Source: Diphasiastrum complanatum (taxonomy: Eukaryota > Streptophyta > Lycopodiopsida > Lycopodiales > Lycopodiaceae). From it: a stretch of 64,000 nucleotides of DNA. The position numbers and the translations under genes are program-made. The DNA lies in NCBI GenBank assembly GCA_029204225.1, contig CM055106.1, positions 1,794,738 through 1,858,737 on the forward strand, read 5' to 3'. The notes under the pieces are model-generated. The model saw nothing but the letters and a program-made list of their open reading frames with translations. It made no database searches and had not been told where the DNA came from. The number at the start of each line of letters is the position of its first letter. The stretch's first letter is position 1. This document shows positions 46,496 through 59,132 of the stretch, in pieces.

Positions 46496-47946
46496 AACAG
46501 CATCAGTTGCAGCTTTCGCTTTCGTGTCTGCAGTAGCTGGTGTTGCTACATACTGATATTTGGGTCGCGGCTTCTGCAGCTGAGGGCAGTCAGGATACTT
46601 GTGGCCAGGCTCTCTACAATTCGAGCATAATGGTACATAACCAATCGGCTTTCACGATTGAGGATAGTCAGGAGAAAAATGTCCCGGCTCTCCATAGTTG
46701 TAGCAGTTGCCCGAAACTGGTTTAGTCGAGGTTTGAGACTTATTCGGTCCAGCAAATTCAGGAGGATTATGTCTTCTTGGTGCAAACCTGGGTCTGTCCT
46801 GATGGGCTAATGCTACAATACCCTGTTAATAGTTAGTAGTCGCATCATTTTGAAAAATAAAAAGTATCTCCTGGGCAGGATCTTCAATGTATTTGACATT
46901 CATAGCAGTGCAGTCTTCCTTAGTGTGTCCAGAAGTTCCACATTTTGTACACCACATTCTTGAGTAGGAAGAAGATGCTTTTGGTCTTTTATCTGCAACT
47001 TCAGAGATCTGCACTTTCAAGTCATTAAACTTTTTATTAAGGTCAGCCATATTACTCTTCCAAAGCTTTTCAGCTTTAGAAGTTGACGACTTATCCTCAA
47101 CAACTTTCGTGTCATCCTTTCGTTTAGTTCATCATTTATTCTTTCTCTCTCCTTTGTCAGCTTCTGATTCTGATGAATCGCTGCTTTCAAATTCCGAACT
47201 TGAAGAATTGGTACTTGAATCAAAATCTGAATCATCATCGCTGTCACTAGAATCAGTCTTCGACTTTCAAGATTTCTTAGTCGATTGTCGCTTTTGTGCT
47301 AGTTTTGAGGTCTCAAAATTTTCAGCACTAGCTATTACTGTTGCTAAGGAGGTCATGTCCCCTTGTCTTCAATACCGATCAATCTTTGGTGGTAAATCAG
47401 CCAAAAACCATTCGATCTGCATATCTACGGGATATACACCGGTTAGTTTTCCTATGAGATTTTTAACCTTTTGTGTATATTTGAGAAGGAATTCTTTACT
47501 CTTCTTTTGAACATTGTTCAGACGTCCAAGAATTCTAGATTTGTAACCGATCTCTTTGAATTGGTTCAGAAATGCATCTTCCAACAAGTACCAGATTCCT
47601 ACACGACCTGGTTCAACTTGGTTGTACCAGATGCGCGCCTGTTTTTTTAGCAGACCAGGGAAGATTCGTAGTTTGTCTACGTCAGTTCCCTCGTTATTCG
47701 CATTAGCGATTGACTCAAATTGTGAGACATAGCTATCTGCATCATCGGAAGAAGTCCCTTTTAAAAGATCATTTTCAATTTTAGAGATAGAAGTGAAACG
47801 TGCAGCAGGACCCTCCGTACCGAAGCTAATTAGGAGTTCAAGTAACTGGGCAGTGATTTTGTCTAGATTTCTTCAACTAGTACTTTCACTTTGTCTTCCT
47901 CTCTAAGCTTATGGTATCGTTCTAATCTGGATTCTCTATCTGACAT
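46496..47946 (-). pseudogene. Gypsy I: gag with zinc knuckles
   Basis: ATG at 47946 (MSDRESRLERYHKLREEDKV) is followed by a stop near 47865. The retrotransposon gag domain is visible in the frame 47587-47369 (FLNQFKEIGYKSRILGRLNN, LLKYTQKVKNLIGKLTGVYP). Zinc knuckles follow: CTKCGTSGHTKEDC near 46940, a damaged CYNYGEPGHFSPDYP near 46690, and CSNCREPGHKYPDC near 46610. Several frame changes occur. Gag would coat the RNA. Confidence 0.85.
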
Positions 47947-47996
47947 ACACTAGAGATGGAGATGGATTTGTCAGATTTCTTATAACTTTTCTAAAC

Positions 47997-48016
47997 TATC
48001 CTCGACAACGGTGCCA
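47997..48016 (-). other. Primer binding site of gypsy I (tRNA-Asp type)
   Basis: The minus strand reads TGGCACCGTTGTCGAGGATA, a two- or three-base variant of the Athila-type Asp primer site. Five bases separate it from the LTR. Confidence 0.85.
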
Positions 48017-48021
48017 AAAAT

Positions 48022-49535
48022 TGGTATATGTCGTACTATACCAACAGGGTTAATATAGATTTCATAGTAAATAATGTCGTTCCCATAGAGGACATCGTCA
48101 GAAAGTTATGTTTTTGGTACAATTTATGACAAGTGGTTTTGAGTGTTATTCTGGTTGTCGACAGACATTAAAAAGTAACCAGTATTACTTATGTTTGGGA
48201 TGGGTAATATAAATAAATTCAGAACAACAATCTGACCTCTATCGAATTGAAGGAAGCGCGTTCTACCGATGAGATGTTATCAGAGTAGTACAACAATATT
48301 ACATTTTGGCTAAACAGAGAATCAAGAATTGCTCGATGTATGCGACTGTGCAGACAATTAATTAATCGCATTCGCAAACTATTTGTTTCTAGACAGAAGT
48401 CCTCAACAACTAAAGCCCAACTTAATGGTTAAAGAACACGAAGAGTTTTAGAGCATGTTAGAAACTTATGTCAATGCCAATCAGAAAAACAGATCAAAGA
48501 CTCAATTCTTCAGACATGGACTATCATCTCATATGTATACATACAGCTTTATTCAATGATCATGCTAGACTGTACCAAAGATAGTCGTTATTTGAGTGCC
48601 AAAAAGAAAGTATTCGCGACAGACAAATAAGATGGTTTTAAAACAGTTCTTTAGAGCATGCTTTACGGAAACACATCAAACGACTGTAATGCACTAGAGC
48701 GTCTGTATGATCGGAGAGTAATTCATGGAATGCGTTAGAAGTTGTTAGCAGACTCAAGATCACTCACACTCTAGTAGTGCGGAGAACAGAGATAAGAGAG
48801 AATAACTCACAAAAATCTATTCACTTCTTCAATCTCTTACATAAGCATAAACTCTTCTCTCTCGATGATCGAGACTGAAGTGTGAGATCTGTATATGTTC
48901 TACGGGGCGAACAAACACACCTCCAAAACAACAGGTGCATCGCTCCCGCGAAAGGGTCTAGTTAACAATTAGACTGAAAATACGTTCAACTATACCATAG
49001 GAGGTATACTTAACTATGAGTTAAAGTTACTCTAGTTTAACATGTCTTTTTGTATCTAGTCGTTTCGTATGGACGACCTAGTAAAGGTTATCCAAGGCAA
49101 TGTCTTTTCCTTTTAAAGGTCTTGCCCTTAATTACAAGGCAAGTACTTAGGAGATATATTCCCGAAAAATGACTTAGGCCTCTTCATGATTTATACTTAA
49201 CCAGCTCATATCTTCATTTTCTAGTATATCATGCCATATTTATGTTGATATTCAATATTTAACATTTTTGTGGCATCACATTGGCCATTACCACAGTTTG
49301 CGTCTTACATATGGTAGTTGGGTCCATCAAGCTTGTTTATGATGAGACTAACCTTACCTTGAGAATCCATGTGGAACTTAGTCTATGTGATAGTAATAAC
49401 TATCAATGACTTGAGAATGAAACAAAATCTATTGCTATTATCAAAGCAAAAAGACGATTAGTCCATCAATTGATAGAACTAGGTTTTGAAGAAATTTTGT
49501 AATATCAAGATGTTAGAATCAAATAACCTATAGAA
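48022..49535 (-). repeat. 5' LTR region of gypsy I (outer end unresolved)
   Basis: The LTR begins at 48022 on the + strand with TGGTATATGTCGTACTATACCA, which forms an imperfect inverted repeat. No matching 3' LTR could be found left of 40473, so the right edge is unknown. No ORF of interest occurs. Part of 49200-49535 probably belongs to the next element, M. Confidence 0.55.
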
Positions 49536-49547
49536 GCTCTAATACCA
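49536..49547 (-). other. Primer binding site of copia M (one mismatch)
   Basis: The minus strand reads TGGTATTAGAGC, differing by one base from the usual Met-type site. It touches an LTR start TGCTGGAG at 49548. Confidence 0.75.
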
Positions 49548-50560
49548 TGCTGGAGAAATACAAGAAAGGAAGCCTTGACCCTGCATCTACTACATCTATT
49601 GAATTTTAATTAGAGTGTTGAGTCTAAGGACTCAACTGATTCTACTTGATTTCAATTTTGAAGTCATCAGAATCAATAAGGTCGATTGCGTAGACAAACA
49701 CAAAGTTGAATGATTGTTAGTTGCAAAAGCGACAGATAGTTCAGACAACTTTTTACAAGAGTAGCATTGAAATGAATCAATAAATAGAACGATAAATCAA
49801 ATAAACATACATTCACATTAACATGATTCTAATGCAATAAGGATTGATTCAAAAAGTAATAAATACAAGTCAGCTGGAAATAACGAGCACAAGACAATTG
49901 CAGTGATAATCCCATACTCAGAACTGATTTTGGTTCTATAACAACTTCAAATAATTTGAATATTATTTGATAGTTGTTTCTGACTCTGTCTGAATCTAAT
50001 TGACGTAATAACATCTATTGTGTCTATTGATTGATCGGTTCTAAATCTAGTTAGTTAGATATTTTGATATGTTAAGCTATACATTTAATCAGACATATAT
50101 ACAAGTCTAGCGGTGATCATGGCTATCACTTCCAAGTAGGTGGCAGTCGTGGTTGTCACTATTTGAATAGGTGGTGACATGGCTGCTATCAATGTCAAAA
50201 AAGTTGCACATTTTTTGTTCAAACTAGCTAGTGTAGGTGACTAGCTTTTTTATAGTGGTACCATGTCAGTTAGACAGTTTGTCGATTTGAGTCAGAGTCG
50301 AATAGGCTGGAGTTGAGGGTGACAAAATTTGACAAAATATGTAGATTTCAAATTTGAGTGTTTCAATTGGTCCATGTGTAAGAAAAAATTGAGAAAAAAT
50401 ATAAAAAGAATCTTTACAAAGGATCTTTTTTGGATTTAGAACTCCTCTAATGGAAGTTAGAGTTGGAAGAATCAATCAAGCATCGATACAAGAAATCAAG
50501 CGAATTTTATCAAGCCTTCTACAACAATGAGTAAATGATGCACTACAAAGGGTACTTGAA
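49548..50560 (-). repeat. 5' LTR region of copia M (outer end unresolved)
   Basis: It is defined only by its inner edge next to the primer site. Inside, a degenerate unit GTG...CATGGCT(A/G) recurs about three times at 50110-50200. No coding sequence. Confidence 0.5.
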
Positions 50561-50586
50561 CACAAGGTTCTCAAGAAAACACAATC

Positions 50587-51250
50587 ATGCAGCCTTCAAG
50601 ACCACAAGACCATAGAAAGAGAAAGACTAAGGTTGACGTTTGTCAGTCAACTTCAACATCAACAATGAGCAATGTCCAAACAAATTTTGTTCATCTCACT
50701 AAGAGACAAAACACTAGTCCAACGACAAATGTGGCTCCATCAATACCAAACAGGCCAAATCAAGAGAGAGTAAGCCCCAAAGGGTGATTTTCACAACAAG
50801 AACCAACACTTATACTAGCAACACCTTGTACTCAATTTGTAAGACTATCGAGGAGAATATTCAGGTTCAAGCATTTCATGAATATATAGATAGACAGAGC
50901 AGTCACATCATATCCACATTACCAATTGAGGGAAGCTTCAATAGTGCCACTAGCAACAACTACACCTATCTACAAGCATCAAAATCAACAAGCATTATAT
51001 TGGGATTCTTTTTTGAATCGTGCCGACTACCCATTTGTTGTCAAGAATGGCTACCAGACCCATATGGTTATTATTGAAAATATGACAAGTCCATGTTCTT
51101 GCCTATCATCAACTAATAAAGTGTCAGGTTTTACGTTAGTGATGTTCTCTCCATGCATTTCCCGACCCATTCCATCAAAAGCAGTAAGTGTGTCAATGGC
51201 CTTTTGCCACAAGCAAACCCTAGGCATCTGTCTTGTTGATCATCACCTAT
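50587..51250 (+). pseudogene. Relic internal region of element Q
   Basis: Open stretches at 50587-50787 (Thr/Ser/Arg-rich) and 50926-51279 (PLATTTPIYKHQNQQALYWD, SFLNRADYPFVVKNGYQTHM) are on the + strand. They end at a purine tract and an LTR start. I do not recognise the protein. Its position suggests it is the last coding part of an LTR element. Confidence 0.35.
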
Positions 51251-51262
51251 TTAGGTGGAGGA
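51251..51262 (+). other. Polypurine tract of element Q
   Basis: TTAGGTGGAGGA lies three bases before the LTR start TGTTGGGC at 51266. This GGTGGAGGAT-TGTTGGG arrangement is common in plant LTR elements. Confidence 0.7.
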
Positions 51263-51265
51263 TAC

Positions 51266-51740
<475 letters not shown>

Positions 51741-51849
51741 GATAGATAAAGGCGGAGGTGCCATTCCCGTGGGAATGACAACCCCATGTGACAGGCGACC
51801 CTTGGGCTTTCGAAGCTCGAGGTTATTATAGGGATGACATCTGCTTGAG

Positions 51850-54720
51850 TGCATCATTAGAACCAATGCAGAAGATCCAAGGTTGGCGGGTCTTCCCTTA
51901 TGTAACGCCTAAGTGTAAGCTTTATATATTTGGCGATTACTATTTTTTTTAGCATTGGAATGTGCATGTGCTATGTGGTAGCCTATCTTTGGCTATCCAC
52001 TTGCACAATTTACTGAAATTTGCATGTGCTACATGGTAGTCATTCATTGGATGTTCACATGAGTTTTGGTATCATGTGTAAATGGTTTGTAAGCATTTGA
52101 AGATTCTAATTATTTTTCAAAAATAAAAGAAAAAACAAACACTTGGCATTACCATAATGCCACATGCTTGTTTCTTTTTCACAACCAACTGCTCCCTTGA
52201 TGAGGAATGCATGCGACTTCTCTTAATGCATGCAAGACAACACTCACTAACAACATGAGATACATGGTGAACGGGAAGGCTTGGTTGGCACATAAGATAG
52301 GCTCAAGTAAGTGTTGAAAGAAAGGATGATATTTCTTTAAAATGACAAGATATATATGTGGACATCCAATGATCCGACTATTAAATAGCACATGCAGATT
52401 TTGATATGCCTTCACTGTGGTGTGATAGTTAATTATTGGCTGTACACTTGAGAGTTTTGGTGGAAAACCATGGTTGCCATTCATTGGTTCATTGGTTGTA
52501 AATATTTTGGTGGAAACACATGGTTGCCATGCATTGGTTATATATATGAAGGTTTTGCTGGAAATAGATGAGATTTTTGTTCAGAAAGGTGGTTCCAAAG
52601 TACAAAGGAAAAGCAAACGCTTCACATCGTAATGTCAACTGCTTGTTTCTTCTTTGTACATCACAAGCATGTCAAACAACAAAGCCAACTCCTCTATGGA
52701 TTGAGGAGTACAGAATGACAGAAGGTTCACGGAACACTCGCTAATAGCCATGCAGGATACGACAATTTTGGCAGATGACTTAATCAAAAAATTTGAAAGA
52801 AGGTTCAAGTTGGGGCATGAGGTGGGACATACGATAGGCTCAATGAAGTGTGGGTTGAAGCATAAAGGGTGCAAAAATCCAAAAAATGGTCGACGTTATG
52901 TCAAAGAAGGCCATGGCATTAACTCGTTTGCTCTATTAAACCCCTTGAGCTTCCAAGCTCCCCTCGCCCTCAAAAAAGAAAAAGAGAGAATCTAAAGGGC
53001 ATTACATGCAAAAGTATGGCCCGCATCTCCATCATTCTATTTATGTAGTGGTAAGTGCTCAGCTTTTTATTTGTACATTGGGGCCACCTTTAGAAGCAAA
53101 ATTCTCATATGCTCCAAACTAGTAAAACATTCCACCCAAACTTCGATGTGGACATTCATTGAATGCATGTCACATAATGTTCCACTTATGACAAACTTTT
53201 GTAGAATAGGAAATTGTCGAAAAACAAGGCAATCAAAAATGTCTCAAGTAGCTTTGTTGTTAATGTTGGAAAATGAATTTTTTTTTTTAATAAGTCTTGG
53301 AATTCAGAAGTACCAAAAGAACAAAAACAGCACTCAACTAGGAAAAAAAATTCTACTTTTGAGAGAACTAAGCTAAAAACCAACATAATGACATTAATCA
53401 AGAGATTCCGGATTAAGTGCACTAAAGCATGAGCGAAGGCATTTATTGACTCACATGTGCACAAGATTACAAGTTCACAATCCATGTAGTGCCCTTAAAG
53501 TTTAGGCATATAATGTATTATATGGAATGGAAATGGGACACATTCCATTACTATAATGGCAATTTCACTTTTACCTTTTGAATAGATTCTTATTCTACAT
53601 CCCAACACCATTCATTTGAGGTAATCAATGGGTATTCCATGACTATAATGGCAAATTCACTTTTACCTTTTGAATATATTCTTGCTCTTAGACATCTAGA
53701 AACCATTCAAATGAGGTAATCAATGGGTATTAAGGTAGGTGGTATGACCCTCTAATCTCAAAACATGAGATGGGTTAGATACCCCAACCCTTCCGTTTGC
53801 ATTAGCCAAAAATGGATTTTAGCAAGGTAAAATTGCAACAAAACTTTGAAAAGGGCAAAATAAATGATGAAATAAAAATATCTTGGTTTTGGCAAAATGC
53901 TTTGATTTGGTATAATCAACCCGATTTGGTATAATCAACCCGTAGGATCACAAAGACTCAAACATGGATGAGCAAGCCCAATCGCAGCACGATATGCGAA
54001 CTCACCACGTGTGGCAAGATGGTTTCGGCAAAATGGACCAAGCTTGCCAATAACTTGTTTGTGGTACATCATAAATGATATTTGTGGCATGGTGTGAAAA
54101 TGATAAAGCTTCCCACTTCTTCCCCAAAACACCACCCCCTCCCCCCCCCCCCCCAAAAAAAAAAAGAAAGTAAAAAGAAGCCCAAATGGGGTTCTACCTT
54201 GTGCAACAAATAAATGTCAACTTTTGTGAGCTCTCATGTGTGAGTGGTGCACCCTACGGCCAAGGGGGGACCTGGGGAACACCCGAGCCCAAGAGTTACA
54301 TCATCAAGAAAGTTTCAATATACAGTGTAAATGGGCTTTTCTAAAACTTATTATGGGACAATAGAATGAACTTGACATGTGGGCCCATTGTGGGGTCTTT
54401 GTGAGTTGTTAGACCTGATATCATAGTTAACATGTAGCAAGCGGATTTGCACCGGTGGCCACGTTATCCCCAGGTGGCCTGTCCCCTGTCCTCGTCCCTT
54501 GAATAAATAAAAAAAAAAACGGAAAGTTGGCAGAGAAAACGGATGCCCTTGGGGCCTGCATGTACGGCTACCGCTAGGTCCTAGTACAAGCGAGAGACAG
54601 AGAATGTAGGTTGTTGTAAAGAAAAACTGAATCTTGTGTTTTGATTAAGCCACGTGTGCCCTAAACATCCATCGACGAGCACCTGACGGCGAGCAGTTGA
54701 AAGTTGAAAGGGCAACTTTT
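51850..54720. other. Interval without recognised genes
   Basis: AT-rich sequence with short local repeats only. 'Tttggtggaaa..catggttgccat.cattggtt' occurs twice at about 52450-52545. A 92-bp duplication lies at 53542-53725, and a run of 14 C at 54141-54154. The open frames here have no recognisable protein character. Confidence 0.5.
53542..53725. repeat. Tandem duplication, 92-bp unit
   Basis: ATTCCATNACTATAATGGCA starts at 53542 and 53634. Both copies include TTCACTTTTACCTTTTGAAT and end in GTAATCAATGGGTATT. Confidence 0.85.
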
Positions 54721-54769
54721 AAAATATTCGTGACCTAGAAAGTTCTCGAGAAAACTCTAGCGATGTATC

Positions 54770-55145
54770 GAGAAAGAGCTAAATAGATATAACCTAGAGA
54801 GAGAAAAATAAGCGAGAGCGTGAGAATCAGCGATGGCTGATCGGGAGAGAGAGGAGCAGCACGCAGTATCGGGAGAGAGAGCGAGCGAGGAGCAGCAGCA
54901 CGAGGGGAGCTGGAGATGGATAGAGAGAGAGAGATAGATAAGGTGAGTTGGTGAGAGAGCAGAGAGAGTTGAGAGAGAGAGGTGAGAGCGGAGAGGGAGG
55001 TGAGAAAGAGAGCGGGGAAGGAGATGGAAGGTGAGAGAGAGATGAGAGGTGAGAGCCGAGAGGGTGAGAGAGAGAGCGGAGAGGGAAGGAGATGGAAGGT
55101 GAGAGCCGAGAGAGAGAGCACGAGGAGAGAGAGAGAGAGAGAGGT
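54770..55145. repeat. Purine-rich (GAGA) tract
   Basis: About 370 bp are nearly all G/A on the + strand: interrupted GAGA with GGTGAGAG and GGAGATGGAAGGTGAGAG repeated. The reverse-strand frame of 128 codons in it (Leu/Ser-rich) is a product of composition. Confidence 0.9.
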
Positions 55146-55171
55146 GGGAGGGTGACAGACGAGCGATTTTT

Positions 55172-55200
55172 GGATTTTAGGGTTTTTTAGGGCTTAGGGA
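55172..55200 (-). promoter_or_regulatory. Telo-box-like tract
   Basis: The minus strand reads CCCTAAGCCCTAAAAAACCCTAAAA. AAACCCTAA motifs are common in 5' untranslated and promoter regions of plant genes, and also match degenerate TTTAGGG telomere units. Beside a GAGA tract this could be an old promoter or leader. No coding region follows on the minus strand, so the role is open. Confidence 0.4.
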
Positions 55201-55209
55201 CAAAAAAAT

Positions 55210-56494
55210 ATCCATAAAGTGAGGTGAGAGAGACGGGGGTTGGGGGGGGGGGGGGGAAGGGAGTAAACAAGTAAAAGCTGTACTTGCCAACGAACACTTT
55301 ATCCTGATCCACCTCGTGGATTCTTGGTACGAGCCACTTTGCTCAGCCCCAGCGTCCAGCCTTATTTTCTGAATTCTTACAAATTGCTAAAGTGTCCTTT
55401 GTCTGCAAATAATTCGGCAAGGTCTAAGCCATGTCCATAGAGCAATTGCGTTGCAGGAAATCGAAGCCGAGCCTAAAGATGTAGCAATAAACTTTTCTAA
55501 TTTTCACCTAGATCACAGATCAGAGGATTACATTTTAATAATGTTATGTGATGTCTTGAAGGAGTAGAGATTACCGCTCGGCCTCGGAGGCAGGTTCACC
55601 ACGTCTGCTTATAAAGGGTTAGCTGGTGGATCCACCTACTCAAGTGACAGTGAAGACTGAACATACACCCGAGCGATAAGAAATAACAACAAACGGACAT
55701 CGTTTTCTTCATTCTGTTTGATTCCATTTTAGCCTTGACATTCACGGAATAGCCCTCAGCCGCGCCATAAAGCCAAGGGTTGCTGCTACTTCGACGGGAA
55801 AATGGCTTGCAAACTAATTTATTGTTTTACTTGATCGTTTGAATAGATTTAGAAGAGACTGAACTTTCTATTATGAAATTTTGAACTCGTGGTGAAACAA
55901 CTTTGGAAGTCTCTCAGCAAAATTGCACAGAAATAGAGCCGGAAATAAAAGCAACACGCAGAATATAGTCAATTGTTACTGGCATTCAATGAGTTCGTTA
56001 TCCATAAAAATAGAGCTTAGAAATGAATGATATGTAGTATTAATATTGATGAAACTTGGAAAACAACCTTCCTCCACAGGTAAGATATTAAGTTGCCAAA
56101 AATCTATGTAGCACGGATGGACTGAAAGAACTATTTAATGCATATTCTAGAGTGAATTGTGATATACATTTTGGAATATAATAGATCGTCGACCCCCCCC
56201 CCCCCCCCCCCCCCCCGTCTCAATACTTGCCGAGTTTAACAACCATGAAAATACTGTGTAGAAATCAGTGATCGATAGAACTGCAAATGATACAAATAAA
56301 AAGATAGTTATCAACAAATAGATGAGGCTCCAACAATTGAACAATACAATATCAATGCCCGATCGCGCATCGAGTAGAAGAACTGTGACATAATTTATGG
56401 GAATGACTTGTACAGAGATAAGAAATTACAACTCTCACATTATCTTGCTTTCATCTGAGGGCAATTTTCCCGAATTGCATAGGTACGAGAAAAC
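55210..56494. other. Interval downstream of the VQ gene
   Basis: A run of 15 G at 55242-55256 and a run of 24 C at 56193-56216 are the only clear features. It presumably contains the 3' end of the VQ transcript. No other gene was seen. Confidence 0.5.
56193..56216. repeat. Poly-C run (24 bp)
   Basis: Twenty-four consecutive C. Confidence 0.95.
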
Positions 56495-57925
56495 TCAATT
56501 TCCTAACGACGGCACAAGTTGTTCAATGGCATACGTGGGAAAGAAATTAGCCCCTTCATTGTATTCGAGAATAGAGCTTCTTGGGTCTGTTTCTTTTTGC
56601 GGTTGGAAACACTCCGCCAATATTGGAAATGATTGGAGATCACATTTTCCGTTTCCGTAGTCATGTGAGTCAAATAGGAATTTACAAACTTGATCGACTG
56701 AGAATTCCTTCAGATTATGGCTTCCTTTTCCTTCACGAACTGCTGGAGTGTTTATGCATGATTCTGCTGAAGGAGTTGAGCGAGTAGAAGAAGGTATGCC
56801 TGAAAAAAGACTTGCCATGTCAGAATATTTCAGTGATTGCTTCTGAGACATTGAACATGAATGATTCACAAGGACGTCTGTCAAAGAGCTGCCGTCGGCT
56901 ATGCCCATAGTTGTCGGCTTCACATCAAAAGAAATACTCGGATCTCCTTCACCACGTACGTGCCTGATAGAAGGTGCTTCAGTTCTGGAAAGAATATCGC
57001 CATAAATGCAATTATTTAAAGCTTTCGGTATCAAAGGCTGCCTGAAGGAATGGAACGCTGGCATATCTGCAAAGATTCCTGAGATATTTTGGCCACCCAA
57101 GCCATGTGATGGACGTACTTGCGAACGTGCATCAAAACCGAGAAGCTGAGATCCCCTTCGTGGCAACAAATCGGAGAGAAATGGGGAAGAGGGAAACCCT
57201 GTAAGTTGCTGCACCATCGAACGAAAGTTCGCACTGTCTGCTTCCAGAATAGTTGTAGGAGGCCTCCGTGAGGCTCTTGACCTCTTCTTGCTTTTCTTTA
57301 TCCCTCCAGTTCCAACTAATGCATGAGAATGTTGAAGAGCACCGTTTAAATCGACTCTAGATGGAGCGAGTCTTCCCGTAGATACCCCGTTACAATTAGC
57401 ATCGACCAATCCAGATCTGCAAGGGCCTGTTGATGCTATATTGCCTGCCTTGTCGGACGAAGAAAATTGCAGCTGACCATTTATTATGTGTTGAGATCTT
57501 TGTCTCGAAGTTTCAGCTTCAAGAGCAGTTCGCTCTTCGGTTGGTGGAACCGACATCGAGACGCCATTTGTAGACAGTACCGCTTCCTCTCGATCATTGA
57601 TCTTATAAGAGCTAACTGAGCAGCCGGTATCTGACTTACGATTCTGCCATTGGATATGATCTTTAATCGGCCCTGGTATGGAGCGGAGCGTGTTATTCGT
57701 GTACAAATGCCTCGTATCAGACGAACTATAGTACTCTGGCAAATTAAAAAGTTCATTTGGTTCTGAACTGACTGAATCATCTGTGTATAGCTTCCTTCGA
57801 AAGGTGCGCACGAATGCACCGTCTCGTGGAGGAGCTTGATTAATAAGCCACGCACTGTCCGACTTTTTCGTTGCTTGAAGCGCGTCCAGGAGTAGATGAA
57901 CTTCTGGTTGTTTTGCCATAGCCAT
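56495..57925 (-). CDS. VQ-motif protein, putative WRKY-interacting transcriptional regulator (476 aa)
   Basis: The VQ core FRSMVQQLTG lies at residues 234-243 (57226-57197) and fits FxxxVQxxTG. It is preceded by a basic cluster, KKSKKRSRASRR (210-221, likely nuclear localisation), and RPPTTILEADSAN. This R-A-S-R-R-x-P-T-T ... VQ layout is that of plant VQ proteins such as the VQ22/JAV1 class. VQ proteins bind WRKY factors in the nucleus and tune defence, jasmonate and growth responses. The N-terminus (HLLLDALQATKKSDSAWLIN) looks structured. Most of the rest is Ser-rich and probably disordered. At 476 residues it is longer than most of the family. An in-frame TAA directly precedes the ATG, so the start is firm. 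A second Met lies at residue 3. It is intronless, as many VQ genes are. The nearest elements are several kb away. The exact subgroup is uncertain. Confidence 0.88.
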   Translation of the reverse strand: MAMAKQPEVHLLLDALQATKKSDSAWLINQAPPRDGAFVRTFRRKLYTDDSVSSEPNELFNLPEYYSSSDTRHLYTNNTLRSIPGPIKDHIQWQNRKSDTGCSVSSYKINDREEAVLSTNGVSMSVPPTEERTALEAETSRQRSQHIINGQLQFSSSDKAGNIASTGPCRSGLVDANCNGVSTGRLAPSRVDLNGALQHSHALVGTGGIKKSKKRSRASRRPPTTILEADSANFRSMVQQLTGFPSSPFLSDLLPRRGSQLLGFDARSQVRPSHGLGGQNISGIFADMPAFHSFRQPLIPKALNNCIYGDILSRTEAPSIRHVRGEGDPSISFDVKPTTMGIADGSSLTDVLVNHSCSMSQKQSLKYSDMASLFSGIPSSTRSTPSAESCINTPAVREGKGSHNLKEFSVDQVCKFLFDSHDYGNGKCDLQSFPILAECFQPQKETDPRSSILEYNEGANFFPTYAIEQLVPSLGN

Positions 57926-58913
57926 TTATATTCACTCAAACGCTACTGCAATGCTTATATTGAGTCTCTTGCTCTCTTAGACTGTTAAAACTACAGAAAT
58001 CGTTCTTTTAGTAAGACTGAACGTTCTGTGAACCAATAAACTCTCTACAATTTTGAGGAAAGAGCTCAAAGGCACGTCGACACCAAGAGTACAAGATTTG
58101 GAAAGTGAAAAGACGTATTTGGACACAATTCCAGCTATGACCAAAACGACCCCAAGGCTATATATGCCTGCCAATTGGTCCATTCAAAGAATACTTTAGA
58201 ATGCGCGAGCATGCAATAGAAACGAAAAAATGCTAACTCATATTTGAAATCCTCAAAAGCAACGCCTAGCAAATCTCAACTAATGGCGAGCTAATTCTAC
58301 GATTGGGAATAAAGCTTCTGTACAAGGTACTCAGGATTTAAAGACTCGAACGTCACAGAATGTCACTTACGGAAAGAGACGAGAATTCACAACACCGTGT
58401 ATTTTGTTTTTCCCGAGGCTCCAACCAATTCCGAGGACACAAAGGCGGTTCTGGCTTAGCATAGCGTCCTTGTCTTCTCTTACACCCTGAGATCCCTCAT
58501 TGTTCAACCTCCTTTACTGCTATCGAAAATGGATCGTCTCTTTGACGGATGACCAGAAAAGACACCTTCAACGTTTTGAGCTTATCTAAGACAATTTTGT
58601 TACCAAGAATGAAATATTTCTCCTGCACACCACGTCACGAAAATTGGAACTTCTAGCCTTATAAATTGTTGATGATTCTCAAGATCCAATATGCGCCATC
58701 AAGTCTTCCTTATTACAAACCCACCACTATAAAATCATCCAATAATTTTAACTCATACGCATAAGCCACAATCACCAAAACAACGAGATCCACGTAAAGA
58801 CAACTCTTATTGCAAATACAAAAGGAAAAACTACTGGCGCTATTCTTAAGTTATACCTTACAAAAAGCAACCAAAAACAACCCAGATCGCGTCGATTATC
58901 TTCAGGACAAAGT
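57926..58913 (-). promoter_or_regulatory. Upstream region of the VQ gene
   Basis: A TATA-like GGCATATATAGCC lies at 58157-58169 on the minus strand, about 235 bp before the ATG. A CCAATTGGC sits just beyond it (58170-58178). The leader has no long upstream ORF in frame with the gene. No retroelement sequence was recognised in these 990 bp. Confidence 0.45.
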
Positions 58914-59132
58914 ATGAGAGGTCATTACTTTGTGTCTATTTTGTATTTAATTTATTGTCTGGACTCGATCGAGGCAAGGCAAGCGTATCAGGTTTGTCGC
59001 CTTTGCTGCTGCTATCCTCTCCTTCACGCTCCTGCTCCTGCTCCTGCTGCTTCTGCTTCTGCTTCTGCTTCTCCTTCTGCCACTGCTGCTGCAGCTGCTG
59101 CCGCTCCTAGCTCGACAAAGAGCCAGGGCTAG
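58914..59132 (+). CDS. Hypothetical small protein with possible signal peptide and Ala/Pro/Ser tail (72 aa)
   Basis: ATG at 58914 gives MRGHYFVSILYLIYCLDSIE, a short basic end and a hydrophobic stretch that could be a signal peptide. A Cys-rich patch (CRLCCCYP) follows, then alternating AP/AS/A repeats encoded by a (CTGCTC/CTTCTG)-type triplet tract (59030-59107). It may be a small secreted protein, or just an open frame through a triplet repeat. There is no recognised domain. It is divergently oriented to the VQ gene. Confidence 0.25.
   Translation: MRGHYFVSILYLIYCLDSIEARQAYQVCRLCCCYPLLHAPAPAPAASASASASPSATAAAAAAAPSSTKSQG
59030..59107. repeat. Imperfect triplet repeat (CTGCTC / CTTCTG / CTGCTG)
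   Basis: Pyrimidine-rich CTN triplets over about 78 bp, coding for the Ala/Ser/Pro tail in the + frame. Confidence 0.9.

Noticed and set aside
54735-55121. 128-codon Leu/Ser-rich minus-strand ORF
   Set aside because: It is produced by a purine-rich low-complexity tract and has no non-repetitive core.
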